Part shown: piece by piece, positions 1 through 8,512 of the stretch
Layout: the number at the start of each line of letters is the position of its first letter
Position numbering within the stretch: the first letter of the stretch is position 1
NCBI GenBank assembly: GCA_023379805.1
Contig: JAMCPI010000014.1
Coordinates: 124,001 to 188,000 of the forward strand
Direction of reading: 5' to 3'
Source of the DNA: Nitrososphaerota archaeon
Lineage (GTDB): Archaea; Thermoproteota; Nitrososphaeria; Nitrososphaerales; JACPRH01
Length of the DNA: 64,000 bases
The notes under the pieces: generated by a model
Database searches by the model: none
Told to the model about the DNA's origin: nothing
What the model saw: the letters and a program-made list of their open reading frames with translations, nothing else
Program-made: the position numbers and the translations under genes

Positions 1-2
1 TC

Positions 3-119
3 ACAAAAGAGTTCGTTGAAGAAATCGAAGCCGAATTAATCCGAGACCCAGAGGTCCAAGACAAAATCGGCCTCCAAGCCCACTTCGCACCCCTCAATCC
101 GCAGAAACCAGATGAATAG
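3..119 (+). CDS. C-terminal fragment of an unidentified protein
   Basis: An open frame enters from the left edge and ends at a TAG at 117-119, giving 38 residues rich in acidic and charged side chains (it ends PLNPQKPDE). The piece is too short to assign a family. It is on the same strand as the next gene, 53 bases upstream of it, so the two could be co-transcribed. That it is coding rests only on the open frame and its composition. Confidence 0.45.
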   Translation, partial: TKEFVEEIEAELIRDPEVQDKIGLQAHFAPLNPQKPDE

Positions 120-172
120 TTCCGCAGAACGCTTCATGGTACGATTAATATCCGGCCACGCGGATACATGCA

Positions 173-808
173 ATGGTTTCGGAAATGAAAATCGGTTTTA
201 TCGGCTGCGGCAAAATGGGCGGCAACCTAGCTAAGCGGTTTGCAAATGCAGGACACTCAGTGAAAGTTTCAGCCCGCAAAATCGAGAATGCTCAAGCTTG
301 CGCGGATCAGTGTGAGAAGAATGTGACTGCCGGATCTGTTAGAGAAGCCGCGTCTTTCGGCGACATAGTAGTTCTAGCTGTTCCCTACAAAGAAATCCCA
401 TCTGCGCTAAAGAACGCAGGTGACCTAAGCGGAAAAATTCTTCTTGACGTAACCAACGCATTGAAACCAAACACCAAGGAGTTAGCAGTAGGGTACTCAA
501 CAAGCGCAGCGGAAGAGATCTCTAAAATTGCACCCCAAGCCAAGGTTGTAAAAGCATTCAACACAGTATTAGCAGAGGTAGTCGAGAACCCTAGTTTCGG
601 AGCACACAAACCATCCATTTTCGTCGCCTCAGATGACAAAGACGCGAAAAAGAAAATCATGGATCTCGCCAACCAAATCGGGTTCAAAGCTTACGACGCG
701 GGACCCTTGAAAAACGCGCGACTACTAGAGCCCCTAGGAAAACTAGACATGGATCTGAGCTCAAGCGGAATGGGAACAGGCATAGCTCTCGAACTAATCC
801 AGCGGTAA
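173..808 (+). CDS. NADPH-dependent F420 reductase-like protein
   Basis: A 211-residue protein with an N-terminal Rossmann fold (GFIGCGKMGGNLAKRF, near residues 8-23) and the compact single-domain build of F420H2:NADP+ oxidoreductases (Fno family). Members pass hydride between reduced coenzyme F420 and NADP+ in the cytoplasm. The later motifs DVTNALKP and VVKAFNT match the family, where they line the shared cofactor cleft. The ATG at 173 gives MVSEMKIGF; the ATG at 185 (MKIGF) fits the usual family start slightly better. Some relatives reduce other substrates, so F420 use is inferred from the family and not shown here. Confidence 0.8.
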   Translation: MVSEMKIGFIGCGKMGGNLAKRFANAGHSVKVSARKIENAQACADQCEKNVTAGSVREAASFGDIVVLAVPYKEIPSALKNAGDLSGKILLDVTNALKPNTKELAVGYSTSAAEEISKIAPQAKVVKAFNTVLAEVVENPSFGAHKPSIFVASDDKDAKKKIMDLANQIGFKAYDAGPLKNARLLEPLGKLDMDLSSSGMGTGIALELIQR

Positions 809-839
809 ACAATCAAACAGCACAGCAAGTTAGGTTAAG

Positions 840-1766
840 TTAAGTTTCACCGGAAGCGGTTGTAGAGATCCCTGAACGTCCCGTAACGAGGAAACGGAGC
901 ATTCGCTCTGCACCTCTAACGAAATAGTTTTGCCCGCGAACATGCACAGCCACATCATCCACTGGGACACCCACAAGACTTGGGTGAAGACTTCCGAGCC
1001 CGGCGCCGCTCGCTAAAGCAAGATGAACAATCTTCTCAGGATCCATGCCCATAACTCTGGCGAGAGCGGCATCGGCAGAAGCCGCGTCACCCCCTAGAAT
1101 CAGGACACCGATATTCTTCAAACGGCCGCGGATAACACCCTCCATAACGGTCACAGCATCGATAACGCAGAGACCTGGAGTAACATGATGGTTAACCTCG
1201 ACTATAACTTTGTCAAGCGAGCGATGATACACTAGCTTATCTTTACGCGGAATGCAGCCGAACTGATTCTTCAAAATCCCCGTGATATCGGTTAACGGAT
1301 GCGTCTTAGCCTTCGCAACAGAGATGAAGAAGTAACGGTTAGGCTCTAGAAGCATCTTGGGAAGACGCAGCGGCTTCGAAAGAAAAGAAGTGGAAATCTC
1401 AACAGCAGGCTCGCGGCTTAAATTAACAAGCTTAACATCACGACCTGCTGCACGGTAATCATCCACCATATCCACATAGCCGAAGTTCCTGTACGCCTCA
1501 TCAACCCACTTATTATCACTATCAGACTCAACAATACTAATCGACGAGCCTGCATCAACTTCAAGAACATAGTCTACAACCGCCTTCACCAGCTTCGGAC
1601 TCGTCACAGCGTCGCTCGAAGATGGTTTCGAAACACAGAGATTAGGCTTAACCAGAACCGGCAGCCCACCTGAATGGATGCCACCAATCAGTTCAAGCCC
1701 TTGCTTAAGCGACTCAGAATAGTCGTTGTCACCTTTGCACCGCATAATTGCGACCGGGTCAGGCAT
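840..1766 (-). CDS. DUF362 domain protein
   Basis: A 308-residue protein of the DUF362 family. The pattern PVLVKPNLCVSKPSSSDAVTSP near residues 35-56 and a later FFISVAKAKTHPLTDITG segment are typical: lysine-rich strands with a conserved KTH and an NQFGCIP motif. Many relatives carry ferredoxin-type cysteine clusters, but this one has no CxxCxxC arrangement. No reaction is established for the family. It converges with the F420 reductase-like gene; about 30 bases separate the stops and hold overlapping TTAAC-type stop-rich repeats. Confidence 0.75.
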   Translation of the reverse strand: MPDPVAIMRCKGDNDYSESLKQGLELIGGIHSGGLPVLVKPNLCVSKPSSSDAVTSPKLVKAVVDYVLEVDAGSSISIVESDSDNKWVDEAYRNFGYVDMVDDYRAAGRDVKLVNLSREPAVEISTSFLSKPLRLPKMLLEPNRYFFISVAKAKTHPLTDITGILKNQFGCIPRKDKLVYHRSLDKVIVEVNHHVTPGLCVIDAVTVMEGVIRGRLKNIGVLILGGDAASADAALARVMGMDPEKIVHLALASGAGLGSLHPSLVGVPVDDVAVHVRGQNYFVRGAERMLRFLVTGRSGISTTASGET

Positions 1767-1883
1767 CCGTAATTCGAGGCAAATAGATACTCTACGGCTC
1801 TTTAACTCTTATCAACTAATCGGCAGAAATCCACCGAATAAGTTTAATAGTATCGGCACTTTCACAAGAAGAAGTGAGTTAAG

Positions 1884-2117
1884 TTGCCGCTTGCATTCGT
1901 TCTTATAAACGCCGATCTCGGTGGCGAGGAGGAGCTCATGAAGGAGCTAAGAAGCATCTCATTCGTTAAAGAGGTCTACATCGTCTACGGTGTTTACGAC
2001 ATCGTAGCTAAAATTGAGGCGGACACAATGGAGAAAGTTAAGGAGACGATCACTTGGAACATCAGGCGCCTCGACAAAGTGAGATCAACCCTCACAATGA
2101 TCGTGGTAGAAAGCTGA
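1884..2117 (+). CDS. Stand-alone Lrp/AsnC ligand-binding (RAM) domain protein
   Basis: A 77-residue protein made only of the effector-binding RAM domain of Lrp/AsnC regulators, with no DNA-binding helix-turn-helix. The pattern FVLINADLGGEEELMKEL, then VKEVYIVYGVYDIVAKIEA, then VRSTLTMIVVES is the usual beta-alpha-beta-beta-alpha-beta fold, in which GxYDI lies in the ligand pocket. Such stand-alone domains form ring oligomers and may sense amino acids or modulate full-length Lrp proteins. It starts at a TTG after GTGAG. TiaS follows after 59 bases on the same strand. Confidence 0.85.
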   Translation: MPLAFVLINADLGGEEELMKELRSISFVKEVYIVYGVYDIVAKIEADTMEKVKETITWNIRRLDKVRSTLTMIVVES

Positions 2118-2176
2118 CCACTTCGAAGAACCAAAAAGAAGAACATTCTAAACCCGCAACAAATAATGAGAAACTC

Positions 2177-3535
2177 ATGCTAGTCGAGATAGGGCTCGAC
2201 GACACCGACTCAGCTGACGGCATGTGCACCACCTACATCGCACACCGACTAACCGAACGCCTCCTGAAAACCGGTGTAGTAGAAGCATCAGACTATCCTC
2301 GGCTAATCAGACTCAACCCCAATATTCCTTGGAAGACCCGTGGAAACGGGGCAGTCACCATCTCGGTGAGAACCAGGGATCCGAACACTGTATTTCATGA
2401 AGCCTGCCGAGCCGTCGAAGAGTACTCTGAGGCTGGGAGAGGAGCAGCAGACCCAGGAGTCGTCGTCTCAACTCTCAAACAGATACCTGCAGATATCAAA
2501 CAGTTCGCAGAGAAGGCTCTGTCAGAAGTGGTCACTCGACGAGAAGCCCTCCGACTAATGAAAAAGTATGATATGCAGTTCAGAGGATGGGGGACGCAGA
2601 GAGGATTAATCGGCGCCTTAGCAGCTATCGGCAGCCGGCTTGAAGAAGGAGAGGACAGCACCTTTGAGCTGCTCGCATTCCGTTCACAGGAGAACTGGGG
2701 AGTCAAAAAACGCAAAGTCGATCCTGTCTCAGTTAAAGAAATGAGCCTGAAGACTCATCTGCACACCTTCAACAGCTTCGACGAGGAGAAGGAGCGCGTA
2801 ATGATTACGCCTAGAGGACCTGATCCAGTGCTGCTCGGAATCCGTGGTGAAGACCCTGAGGCTCTGCTGGAGGCCTACCGCATCGTGAAGATCAGCGAGG
2901 CTGTAGACGGCCGCATGATATTCAAGAGCAACCAAGGCACCGGAGTCCACCTGAAACCTGAGCTAAACCCAGCGGAGCTGAAAGCATACCGCGCAGGCCA
3001 CCTGAAATGCACCGTCTCGAAGAAACCGTGGATCGAGAGAGGAGGCCACGTCTACTTTGAAGCTGAAAACGGAGGCCACACAGTCACCTGCGCCGCATAC
3101 GAGCCGACCGGAGGCTTCCGGAAAACGGTGCTCAACCTCATCCTTGGAGATGAGGTCGATATTGGAGGAAGCATTCGGAAGAAGAGCAGGAAACACGGCG
3201 CCGCAATCAACCTCGAATACATCCGTGTACTGGAGTTAGCTAAGAACATCTCAGTATCTAACCCGCTGTGCAGAAGATGCGGAAGAAGAATGGAGTCTCA
3301 GGGCAGAGGACAACCCTTCCGCTGCAGCGCCTGCGGCCTAGAAGATCCCTTAGCAGAAAAAATCAGGGCGGAGCAGCCCAGAGCCATTCAGAGAAGCCTC
3401 TACCTACCCCCTCCACGAGCACAGCGACACCTCACCAAACCGTTGCAGCGATACCAAGCAACTGACCGAAGACCAGCGAAACTGATAGAAGACTGGTTCG
3501 AACCTGCGGCCATTACCGCTCAGGTAGGTAAGTAA
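2177..3535 (+). CDS. tiaS: tRNA(Ile2) 2-agmatinylcytidine synthetase
   Basis: TiaS attaches agmatine to C34 of the CAU-anticodon tRNA-Ile using ATP, so the tRNA reads AUA. The start at ATG 2177 gives MLVEIGLDDTDSADGMCTTY, the family's N-terminal catalytic signature. The 452 residues match the usual length (about 420-460). The middle contains the DUF1743/FLD region and an OB-fold with GGHVYFEAENGGHTVTC near residues 290-306. The C-terminus has a zinc ribbon, CRRCGRRM...FRCSACG. The frame is open further upstream, but that extension is low-complexity and lacks family similarity. Confidence 0.92.
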   Translation: MLVEIGLDDTDSADGMCTTYIAHRLTERLLKTGVVEASDYPRLIRLNPNIPWKTRGNGAVTISVRTRDPNTVFHEACRAVEEYSEAGRGAADPGVVVSTLKQIPADIKQFAEKALSEVVTRREALRLMKKYDMQFRGWGTQRGLIGALAAIGSRLEEGEDSTFELLAFRSQENWGVKKRKVDPVSVKEMSLKTHLHTFNSFDEEKERVMITPRGPDPVLLGIRGEDPEALLEAYRIVKISEAVDGRMIFKSNQGTGVHLKPELNPAELKAYRAGHLKCTVSKKPWIERGGHVYFEAENGGHTVTCAAYEPTGGFRKTVLNLILGDEVDIGGSIRKKSRKHGAAINLEYIRVLELAKNISVSNPLCRRCGRRMESQGRGQPFRCSACGLEDPLAEKIRAEQPRAIQRSLYLPPPRAQRHLTKPLQRYQATDRRPAKLIEDWFEPAAITAQVGK

Positions 3536-3590
3536 GCAAGCTAAGACTTAAGAAAACAATAGGAAACAGAGGAGACGGGCTCGTCCTGAT

Positions 3591-4100
3591 ATGGGCAGAA
3601 TTGGAAGAATCTATCGACGTATTTGGAGCTTAGTTATGAGGAGACCCACCAACTTCAGCTGGGTCATACCTAAACAGCTAGCAGGCAGCGGTCGCCCGAT
3701 GGCTGAACGCGATCTCCGCTGGTGGAGGAAACAAGGTGTCGAGGCGGTAATCACCCTCACTGAATACCCGATACCTGACGAATGGGTCAAATCATCTGGA
3801 GTAAGATACCTGCATAACCCGCTGCAAGACCACAACGCACCCTCAGTTGAAGAGATCGACCGAGCCCTAGACTTCATTTTGAAGCAGATGGACGACGGCA
3901 AACCGGTGGTGGTTCACTGCGCAGCCGGCCAAGGCCGAACCGGATCAGTACTAGCAGGCTACTTCATCAAGCAGCAAGGCCTATCAGCCGAAGAAGCCAT
4001 CAGAAAAATAAGACAAATCCGGCCTCGCTCAATCGAGGGACGCCAAGAGCAGTCTCTCTACCGATACGAAGAATATCTGAAAAACGGGAAAAAGAAGTAA
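3591..4100 (+). CDS. Dual-specificity protein phosphatase (DUSP23-like)
   Basis: A 169-residue cysteine phosphatase with the signature HCAAGQGRTG (HCx5R) near residues 106-115; the Cys is the nucleophile and the Arg binds phosphate. The general-acid loop is probably the DHNAPS segment near residue 84. The fold SGRPMAERDLRWWRKQGVEAVITLTE resembles the small atypical dual-specificity phosphatases of the DUSP23/CDKN3 type. The start lies about 10 bases after an AGAGGAGA ribosome-binding site. A second, different phosphatase of this superfamily lies at about 34.6 kb. Confidence 0.88.
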   Translation: MGRIGRIYRRIWSLVMRRPTNFSWVIPKQLAGSGRPMAERDLRWWRKQGVEAVITLTEYPIPDEWVKSSGVRYLHNPLQDHNAPSVEEIDRALDFILKQMDDGKPVVVHCAAGQGRTGSVLAGYFIKQQGLSAEEAIRKIRQIRPRSIEGRQEQSLYRYEEYLKNGKKK

Positions 4101-4115
4101 AAAAGGAATAACGAG

Positions 4116-4272
4116 TAGCGAGGGGTGGACTTTCCCGGGCATGCGTACGTCCCGTTTTGAACCACCGATCTCCGCGCAGCCTCTCTACGTGTGAAGCCGC
4201 TCTGCGGGTCTCTCTCTACATACGAGAAGTAGCTATGAGCCCGCCGGGATAGCCTGGCTTCCCCACCTCGCT
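4116..4272 (-). tRNA. Initiator tRNA-Met(CAU) with three predicted introns
   Basis: On the minus strand the ends pair as AGCGAGG/CCTCGCT with discriminator A. Between them I can assemble a complete 75-nt initiator tRNA: D arm GGGA/TCCC, anticodon arm GCGGG-CTCATAA-CCCGC, and T arm GGTGG-TTCAAAT-CCACC. The A1:U72 pair and three G:C pairs next to the anticodon loop are initiator hallmarks. Three insertions interrupt it: about 24 nt after position 37 (4210-4233, canonical site), about 32 nt in the variable region (4169-4200, register ambiguous by 3) and about 26 nt in the T loop (4130-4155). Central helices CTAC/GTAG, CGGC/GCTG and CGGG/CCCG support bulge-helix-bulge-like folds, but exact splice points are inferred. 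Confidence 0.85.
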
Positions 4273-4339
4273 ACGTAGTAGAGGTCTTCTCCCAGTTGTT
4301 TAAATGTTTTCTTTACTGAATTTAGCCGAGCTCGTTCGC

Positions 4340-4876
4340 CTAGGAGGCTACGTCATTGATCGTGGTCTTCTTGTTCATCTCTTCGATCATTTGCTCGATC
4401 TTCCAGCGGAAAGCCTCTCTGAGGAAGTCGTTGTCGATTAGCTTCAACGTCTCATTGCACTCTGCGCACTTGAAGAAGATCTCAATAGCTTCTTCAAAGG
4501 TGTATTTCGGACACTCCGGTTTACCGCAAGAGTAGAACTCGTTCGCATCCTCAAAGGTTAACCTTCTCCTCAGACGATCAAGCGTCTTTCTCTTCTGAGT
4601 GTATATGAAGCCGTCAACCTGATCCCTCTGTGCTCGCCAGCGGTATACGAACCAGCCGCGCTTCAAATCCCTCACTCTTACACCGGTGATCAGCGACTTA
4701 CCGAAGAGATCGTATAGAGTCCGCCTAACCGTGTTTATCTTTAACCCTGTTGCGCTCGCAATCTCTTCATCAGTTGCATTTTCACTGTTAAGTAGAGCTC
4801 GAGCCACTCGGATATACTCCTCGCCACCCAAAAGACCGGCTATTTTCACGAACGAATCTTCATACTCTATTTTCAT
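4340..4876 (-). CDS. tfe: Transcription initiation factor TFE (TFIIE-alpha homologue)
   Basis: A 178-residue TFE that helps open promoters with RNA polymerase, TBP and TFB. The N-terminal winged helix (residues about 1-90) reads ALLNSENATDEEIASATGLKINTVRRTLYDL, a classic TFE wing. A zinc ribbon follows near residues 115-140, with cysteine pairs CGKPEC and CAEC, and the C-terminus is a charged helix. It is the last gene of the mbf1-hflX-trm56-tfe series; its ATG overlaps the trm56 stop as ATGA, suggesting translational coupling. Confidence 0.93.
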   Translation of the reverse strand: MKIEYEDSFVKIAGLLGGEEYIRVARALLNSENATDEEIASATGLKINTVRRTLYDLFGKSLITGVRVRDLKRGWFVYRWRAQRDQVDGFIYTQKRKTLDRLRRRLTFEDANEFYSCGKPECPKYTFEEAIEIFFKCAECNETLKLIDNDFLREAFRWKIEQMIEEMNKKTTINDVAS

Positions 4877-5406
4877 TCTGTAATTACTCGCTTCCCTTTT
4901 CTGCTAGGAACAACCTTATACTTTGTATAGACAAACCGTTGCTTAAATTCCTTACCCTTGAAAAGCCGGTCTAAAAATACAGCAAGCGCAGCAACCTCTG
5001 AATGAGGCTGGTTTCCGACCGAAACGTTGAAGTCGCTTAGGTCGTACATTTCTCTTGGAACCTTTTCGGCACCTACTACCACAAGTATGTTACCCTTGGA
5101 GTTATCCACTTCCTGCACCGCTTCATCAAGCTCCATTCCATACATTGTCAAGTGAACAACTATGCCACCTTTGCTACGCCACTCCCTGACGATGCGGCGC
5201 CACTCATCCACGACCTGAACCTCGAACCTGCCGCCCCACCGTTTATTCACAGCCTCGATTGACTCCTTAATCTTAGGATCAGCATCGTAAAGATACGCCT
5301 TTTTGGCGCCGAAGGCTCTGGCCACCAAGCAGATGTGCGTGGTCATCCGGTCATCCCGGACAATCCTGTGCCCTATCCTTAGCACATGAACTGTTCTTTC
5401 ATCCAT
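4873..5406 (-). CDS. trm56: tRNA (cytidine(56)-2'-O)-methyltransferase
   Basis: aTrm56 methylates the 2'-hydroxyl of C56 in the T loop of archaeal tRNAs using S-adenosylmethionine. The 177-residue protein has the SPOUT-class features of the family: VLRIGHRIVRDDRMTTHICL at the N-terminus, ILVVVGAEKVPREMYDL near residue 125 (knot glycine) and FNVSVGNQPHSEVAALAVFL near residue 143. The start overlaps the end of hflX by 8 bases and the stop overlaps the tfe start, so it lies within a tight operon. Confidence 0.93.
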   Translation of the reverse strand: MDERTVHVLRIGHRIVRDDRMTTHICLVARAFGAKKAYLYDADPKIKESIEAVNKRWGGRFEVQVVDEWRRIVREWRSKGGIVVHLTMYGMELDEAVQEVDNSKGNILVVVGAEKVPREMYDLSDFNVSVGNQPHSEVAALAVFLDRLFKGKEFKQRFVYTKYKVVPSRKGKRVITE

Positions 5407-6715
5407 GCGGCTTCGCCTTCGCCTCTTCGACTGATTTAATGAATCTTTCTATAGTCCAGCTGTTGCTCTTCACTTTGATTGTGAGACGACCATCCTCTCC
5501 TTTGTTGATAGATACCTCGCCTTGAGTCTTCAACCAAGAAATCTGGGCTGAGAGGTGCGCTGCGTCACTAGGTTCAAGATATATCTGTGTCTCAACAGGC
5601 TCGAACAAAGTGTCCCTGATCTTCCTGAGAAGACCCTCAATTCCTAGCCCTGTTTTCGCGGAGATAGCGACTGAGCCTTCAGGAGTAGCCCCGAGGGCAA
5701 GAATCTGAAGGTTGAGTTGAGACTCATCCAATAGATCAGCCTTGTTAAAGAGCAAGAGAACTTTAGCTGGAGAAACCTTCAGCTCAGTCAGAATCTCAAT
5801 GCAGCTCTGGTATCGCCGGTTAAGATCGTCAAGAGGCTGCGAAGCGTCAACCACCAGCAGAATAAGGTTAGCGTAAGTTAGCTCTTCAAGAGTAGACTTG
5901 AAGGCCTCTATCATATAGGTTGGGAGACGGCTAATGAAGCCAACAGTATCTGAGAATAGGATTTTGAAGCCGTCCAAGTTAAGAGATCTTGTGGAGGTCG
6001 TTAATGTGGTGAAGAGGTGGGGGCTAATCTCCTTCGACTCACCGGTAAGCTTGTTGAAAAGAGTGGTCTTACCTACACCGGTGTAGCCTGCAAGAGAGAC
6101 TATCGGCATGTCAAGCTTACGTCGCTGCGCCCGGTACAGTTCCCTCTGTCTACTAGCATCCTGCAGCTTCTGCTTAACCGTGGTCATCTGCCGCTTAATC
6201 GCTTGGTAGTAAACATCAACCTCGTACTTTCCAAGCCCGAAGAAACCCGGCTGCTCACCTATCTTCGCCAGCCGCACCTTCTCCTTAGCCCTTGGCATCT
6301 CGTAAATCAGCTCCGCAAGCTTGACCTGAAGCTTCGCTTCAGCAGTGGTTGCTCGACGGGAGAAGATTTCGAGAATTAGCCGTTCACGATCAACAATCTC
6401 TCGACCAACCATTCCGGCCAAATTATAGACTTGACTAGTATGCAACTTCTCATCATAGACAACTAACTCAGCGCCGGACTCCTCCACCAGCATCTTCAGC
6501 TTTTCAGCCTGACCCGGCCCCAGCCCGTACCTCGACCTAGAGAGATATCTACGAGTCATAATATCCAGCACTTCGTAATCCGCGGCTTCAGCCAGCCCGA
6601 CTGCTTCATCGATTACAAACTGATCCGGATAGGTGACTAGGATAGCTGTTCGCTTGGAAGGATCGTGGACTCGATCCTTGTGACTAGATGATGAGGAGGA
6701 TGGTGAGTTTGTCAT
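5399..6715 (-). CDS. hflX: HflX-family ribosome-associated GTPase
   Basis: HflX GTPases bind the large ribosomal subunit and can split stalled ribosomes. The 438-residue protein has an N-terminal HflX domain (about residues 20-140) with the glycine-rich SRYGLGPGQAEKLK, then a basic coiled coil (KRQMTTVKQKLQDASRQREL). The G domain follows: G1 GYTGVGKTTLFNK, a Thr switch region TTLTTST, G3 DTVGF and G4 NKAD. The first 20 residues are a serine-rich run that may be disordered. The start overlaps the MBF1 stop by 4 bases. Confidence 0.93.
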   Translation of the reverse strand: MTNSPSSSSSSHKDRVHDPSKRTAILVTYPDQFVIDEAVGLAEAADYEVLDIMTRRYLSRSRYGLGPGQAEKLKMLVEESGAELVVYDEKLHTSQVYNLAGMVGREIVDRERLILEIFSRRATTAEAKLQVKLAELIYEMPRAKEKVRLAKIGEQPGFFGLGKYEVDVYYQAIKRQMTTVKQKLQDASRQRELYRAQRRKLDMPIVSLAGYTGVGKTTLFNKLTGESKEISPHLFTTLTTSTRSLNLDGFKILFSDTVGFISRLPTYMIEAFKSTLEELTYANLILLVVDASQPLDDLNRRYQSCIEILTELKVSPAKVLLLFNKADLLDESQLNLQILALGATPEGSVAISAKTGLGIEGLLRKIRDTLFEPVETQIYLEPSDAAHLSAQISWLKTQGEVSINKGEDGRLTIKVKSNSWTIERFIKSVEEAKAKPHG

Positions 6716-7131
6716 TCTTCTATGTCTTCATCTTCTGGTACCAGAAGATGAACCTTGAAGAAGTGCTCAAGTTTCCGAGTCAAGATGTTGTCAGGCTTCA
6801 GCTTACCGGTCTCGAGGTGTTTGACGACTGAGAGCTTCTCGTTGAGCTTCTTGCCAAGATCCTCCTGAGAGAGACCCATCTTCTCCCTAGCATTCTTGAT
6901 CACCGTGTGAAAGTCGGATCTGAGCTCTAACTCTGGCTCATCGTAACTAGTGTCGCTCCTAGGCGGAGGGCTGCTACGGATAGGTGGTGCAGGCTGAGCG
7001 TCACCGGGCATCTTCACCGGTTTACCTAGCCTTGAACAGGTTTGGCATACACGGAAGATGCCTCCGTCTACTTGGATAGTGCTTACAGGTCCCCGGACGG
7101 GGTTACCGCAGATCTCACAGATTTCAGGCAT
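6712..7131 (-). CDS. mbf1: Archaeal multiprotein bridging factor 1 (aMBF1)
   Basis: A 139-residue protein. The N-terminal zinc ribbon, CEICGNPVRGP...CQTCSRLGKP, is particular to the archaeal form. A proline-rich linker follows, then a cro/XRE helix-turn-helix near residues 75-128 (VIKNAREKMGLSQEDLGKKL). aMBF1 associates with ribosomes and probably influences translation; eukaryotic MBF1 bridges TBP and activators. It heads the operon with hflX, trm56 and tfe, all informational genes. Confidence 0.92.
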   Translation of the reverse strand: MPEICEICGNPVRGPVSTIQVDGGIFRVCQTCSRLGKPVKMPGDAQPAPPIRSSPPPRSDTSYDEPELELRSDFHTVIKNAREKMGLSQEDLGKKLNEKLSVVKHLETGKLKPDNILTRKLEHFFKVHLLVPEDEDIEE

Positions 7132-7202
7132 AGATGAGACGGTACCGGTTGATAGAACCTTAATATCTTTTCTTTTCGACCCGCTCAGTTTGAGTCGGTC
7201 AA

Positions 7203-7700
7203 TTGGACAGTAAAGAGAAGTTTGCGATGAGCCTTGACTACATTTTCGGTAAGAATGTGAGTAAGGCGCTTCCGCTGGAGAAGCTTGAATTCACCTATTC
7301 GAAGAAGACTGGTCGCATAAGGACGGTTACGCTTGATGGGAGACTGATAGCCACTATGCGTTCAGACGGCAGCATCGCCCCCACAATTTACGGTGCAACC
7401 CTCCTGATTCAGCAGCCTGAGTTTCATGAAAACTGCGTAGTCGCTCAAGAGGGACCTGATCAATTCGTATCTCAAGGAAGATCGCTATTCGCCAAACATG
7501 TGGTGAAGTGCGGCGACCGCATTAAGCCTGAAGCAGATGTAGCTGTCCTCAACGTGAAAGGCGAAGTCATAGCGGTTGGAAAAGCAATACTTTCAGCTAA
7601 GATGATGCGGAGCTTCAAAGCAGGAGCAGCAGTCAAGGTACGGGAAGCAATCGGTAAACAAGGTGAAGTAGAGGCCGAAGCGGAAGAGGAAGAGGAGTAG
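7203..7700 (+). CDS. PUA-domain RNA-binding protein
   Basis: A 165-residue protein with a PUA fold in the C-terminal half (about residues 80-155: GPDQFVSQGRSLFAKHVVKCGDRIKPEADVAVLN...GKAILSAKMM), as found in archaeosine transglycosylases and pseudouridine synthases. The N-terminal half (DYIFGKNVSKAL) resembles the pre-PUA segment of archaeosine-type enzymes. No catalytic domain is present. The C-terminus is a run of glutamates. The start is TTG at 7203; the ATG at 7227 (MSLDYIFG) is an alternative. It is divergent from mbf1 and upstream of the NAC gene. Confidence 0.75.
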   Translation: MDSKEKFAMSLDYIFGKNVSKALPLEKLEFTYSKKTGRIRTVTLDGRLIATMRSDGSIAPTIYGATLLIQQPEFHENCVVAQEGPDQFVSQGRSLFAKHVVKCGDRIKPEADVAVLNVKGEVIAVGKAILSAKMMRSFKAGAAVKVREAIGKQGEVEAEAEEEEE

Positions 7701-7788
7701 TAGGAGAATGAGGCAAATACTTAAGGGACTGTTGATGCCAGCTCACAGCCGTATCTAATGATTGGTAAAGAGGGGTTGAGTAGGTAAG

Positions 7789-8124
7789 TTGGAGTTAGGT
7801 GGTCGTAGAGCAAAGCGGATGATGGAGCGGATGGGCCTTGATATGAGCCAAATACCTGATGTTGAAGAGGTAATTATCAGGACCGCCAGTAAAGATATGA
7901 TAATCAAGGATGCAAGCGTCTCTGAGATAAACGCCAAGGGGATGCGTATCTTCCAAGTTATGGGCAATGATATTGAGGAGGTTGAACGCGAGAAGCCGCA
8001 GTTCACGGAGGAGGATATTCTCCTAGTAGCCCAGCAGGCAGGTGTTTCACGGGAGCGAGCTGAAGCCGCGTTGGAGGAGAGCGGCGGAGACCTTGCGCAG
8101 GCTATTCTCAAACTCACATCCTGA
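7789..8124 (+). CDS. nac: Nascent polypeptide-associated complex protein (archaeal NAC)
   Basis: A 111-residue NAC-alpha homologue that forms a homodimer at the ribosomal exit tunnel and contacts nascent chains. The N-terminal basic motif GGRRAKRMMERMG mediates ribosome binding. The NAC domain (about residues 20-65) is followed by a UBA domain (about 70-110: FTEEDILLVAQQAGVSRERAEAALEESGGDLAQAILKL). Length and domain order match the family. It starts at TTG, preceded by AGTAGGTAAG. Confidence 0.94.
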   Translation: MELGGRRAKRMMERMGLDMSQIPDVEEVIIRTASKDMIIKDASVSEINAKGMRIFQVMGNDIEEVEREKPQFTEEDILLVAQQAGVSRERAEAALEESGGDLAQAILKLTS

Positions 8125-8176
8125 TTCGACCGATAAGGCTTTAATCACACTAGGTTTGAAGGAGGGCGAGTAACCC

Positions 8177-8512
8177 TTGACTGAGTATGGCAGCGCGCAG
8201 ATCGAGAGCGTAGTGCACCTGCTCACCGAAGTTGAGAAGAACCTCGACGAAGTAAAGGCAAGTATTGATCAAAAGAAGCGCGAACTGCAGGAACTCGCGA
8301 GAGAAGAGGTTGAGAAGGCTAAGGAAGAGGTTCTGAAGCAGGCTGAAGAAAGCATGCGGAAGGATCTCGACAAGATAAGGGTCGAGACTGAAGCTGAAGC
8401 CCAGAAGATTCTGGCTGACAGCGAAGCAGGCCTCAAAGACCTGAAGAAGAAGATTGACAAAAAGTTCCAAGAGGCTCTGCAGCTCGTAACAAATACAGTG
8501 CTCGGTGAATAA
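8177..8512 (+). CDS. atpH: A-type ATP synthase subunit H (peripheral stalk)
   Basis: A 111-residue, almost wholly helical charged protein. With subunit E it forms the right-handed coiled coil of the A-ATPase peripheral stalk. The heptad-like run from about residue 18 to 95 (KNLDEVKASIDQKKRELQEL and following) and the length match subunit H/AhaH. It starts at TTG after GGAGGGCGAG. Its end overlaps the GTG start of subunit C by 8 bases, which supports the assignment. These two genes are separated from the main ATPase cluster by about 2.4 kb and lie on the opposite strand. Confidence 0.85.
   Translation: MTEYGSAQIESVVHLLTEVEKNLDEVKASIDQKKRELQELAREEVEKAKEEVLKQAEESMRKDLDKIRVETEAEAQKILADSEAGLKDLKKKIDKKFQEALQLVTNTVLGE

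Noticed and set aside
4116-4150. GGGAAAGTCC on the minus strand looked like the conserved P4 core of RNase P RNA.
   Set aside because: The whole block folds as an initiator tRNA with introns, and no matching 3' core (the ACAGA-containing segment) exists nearby.
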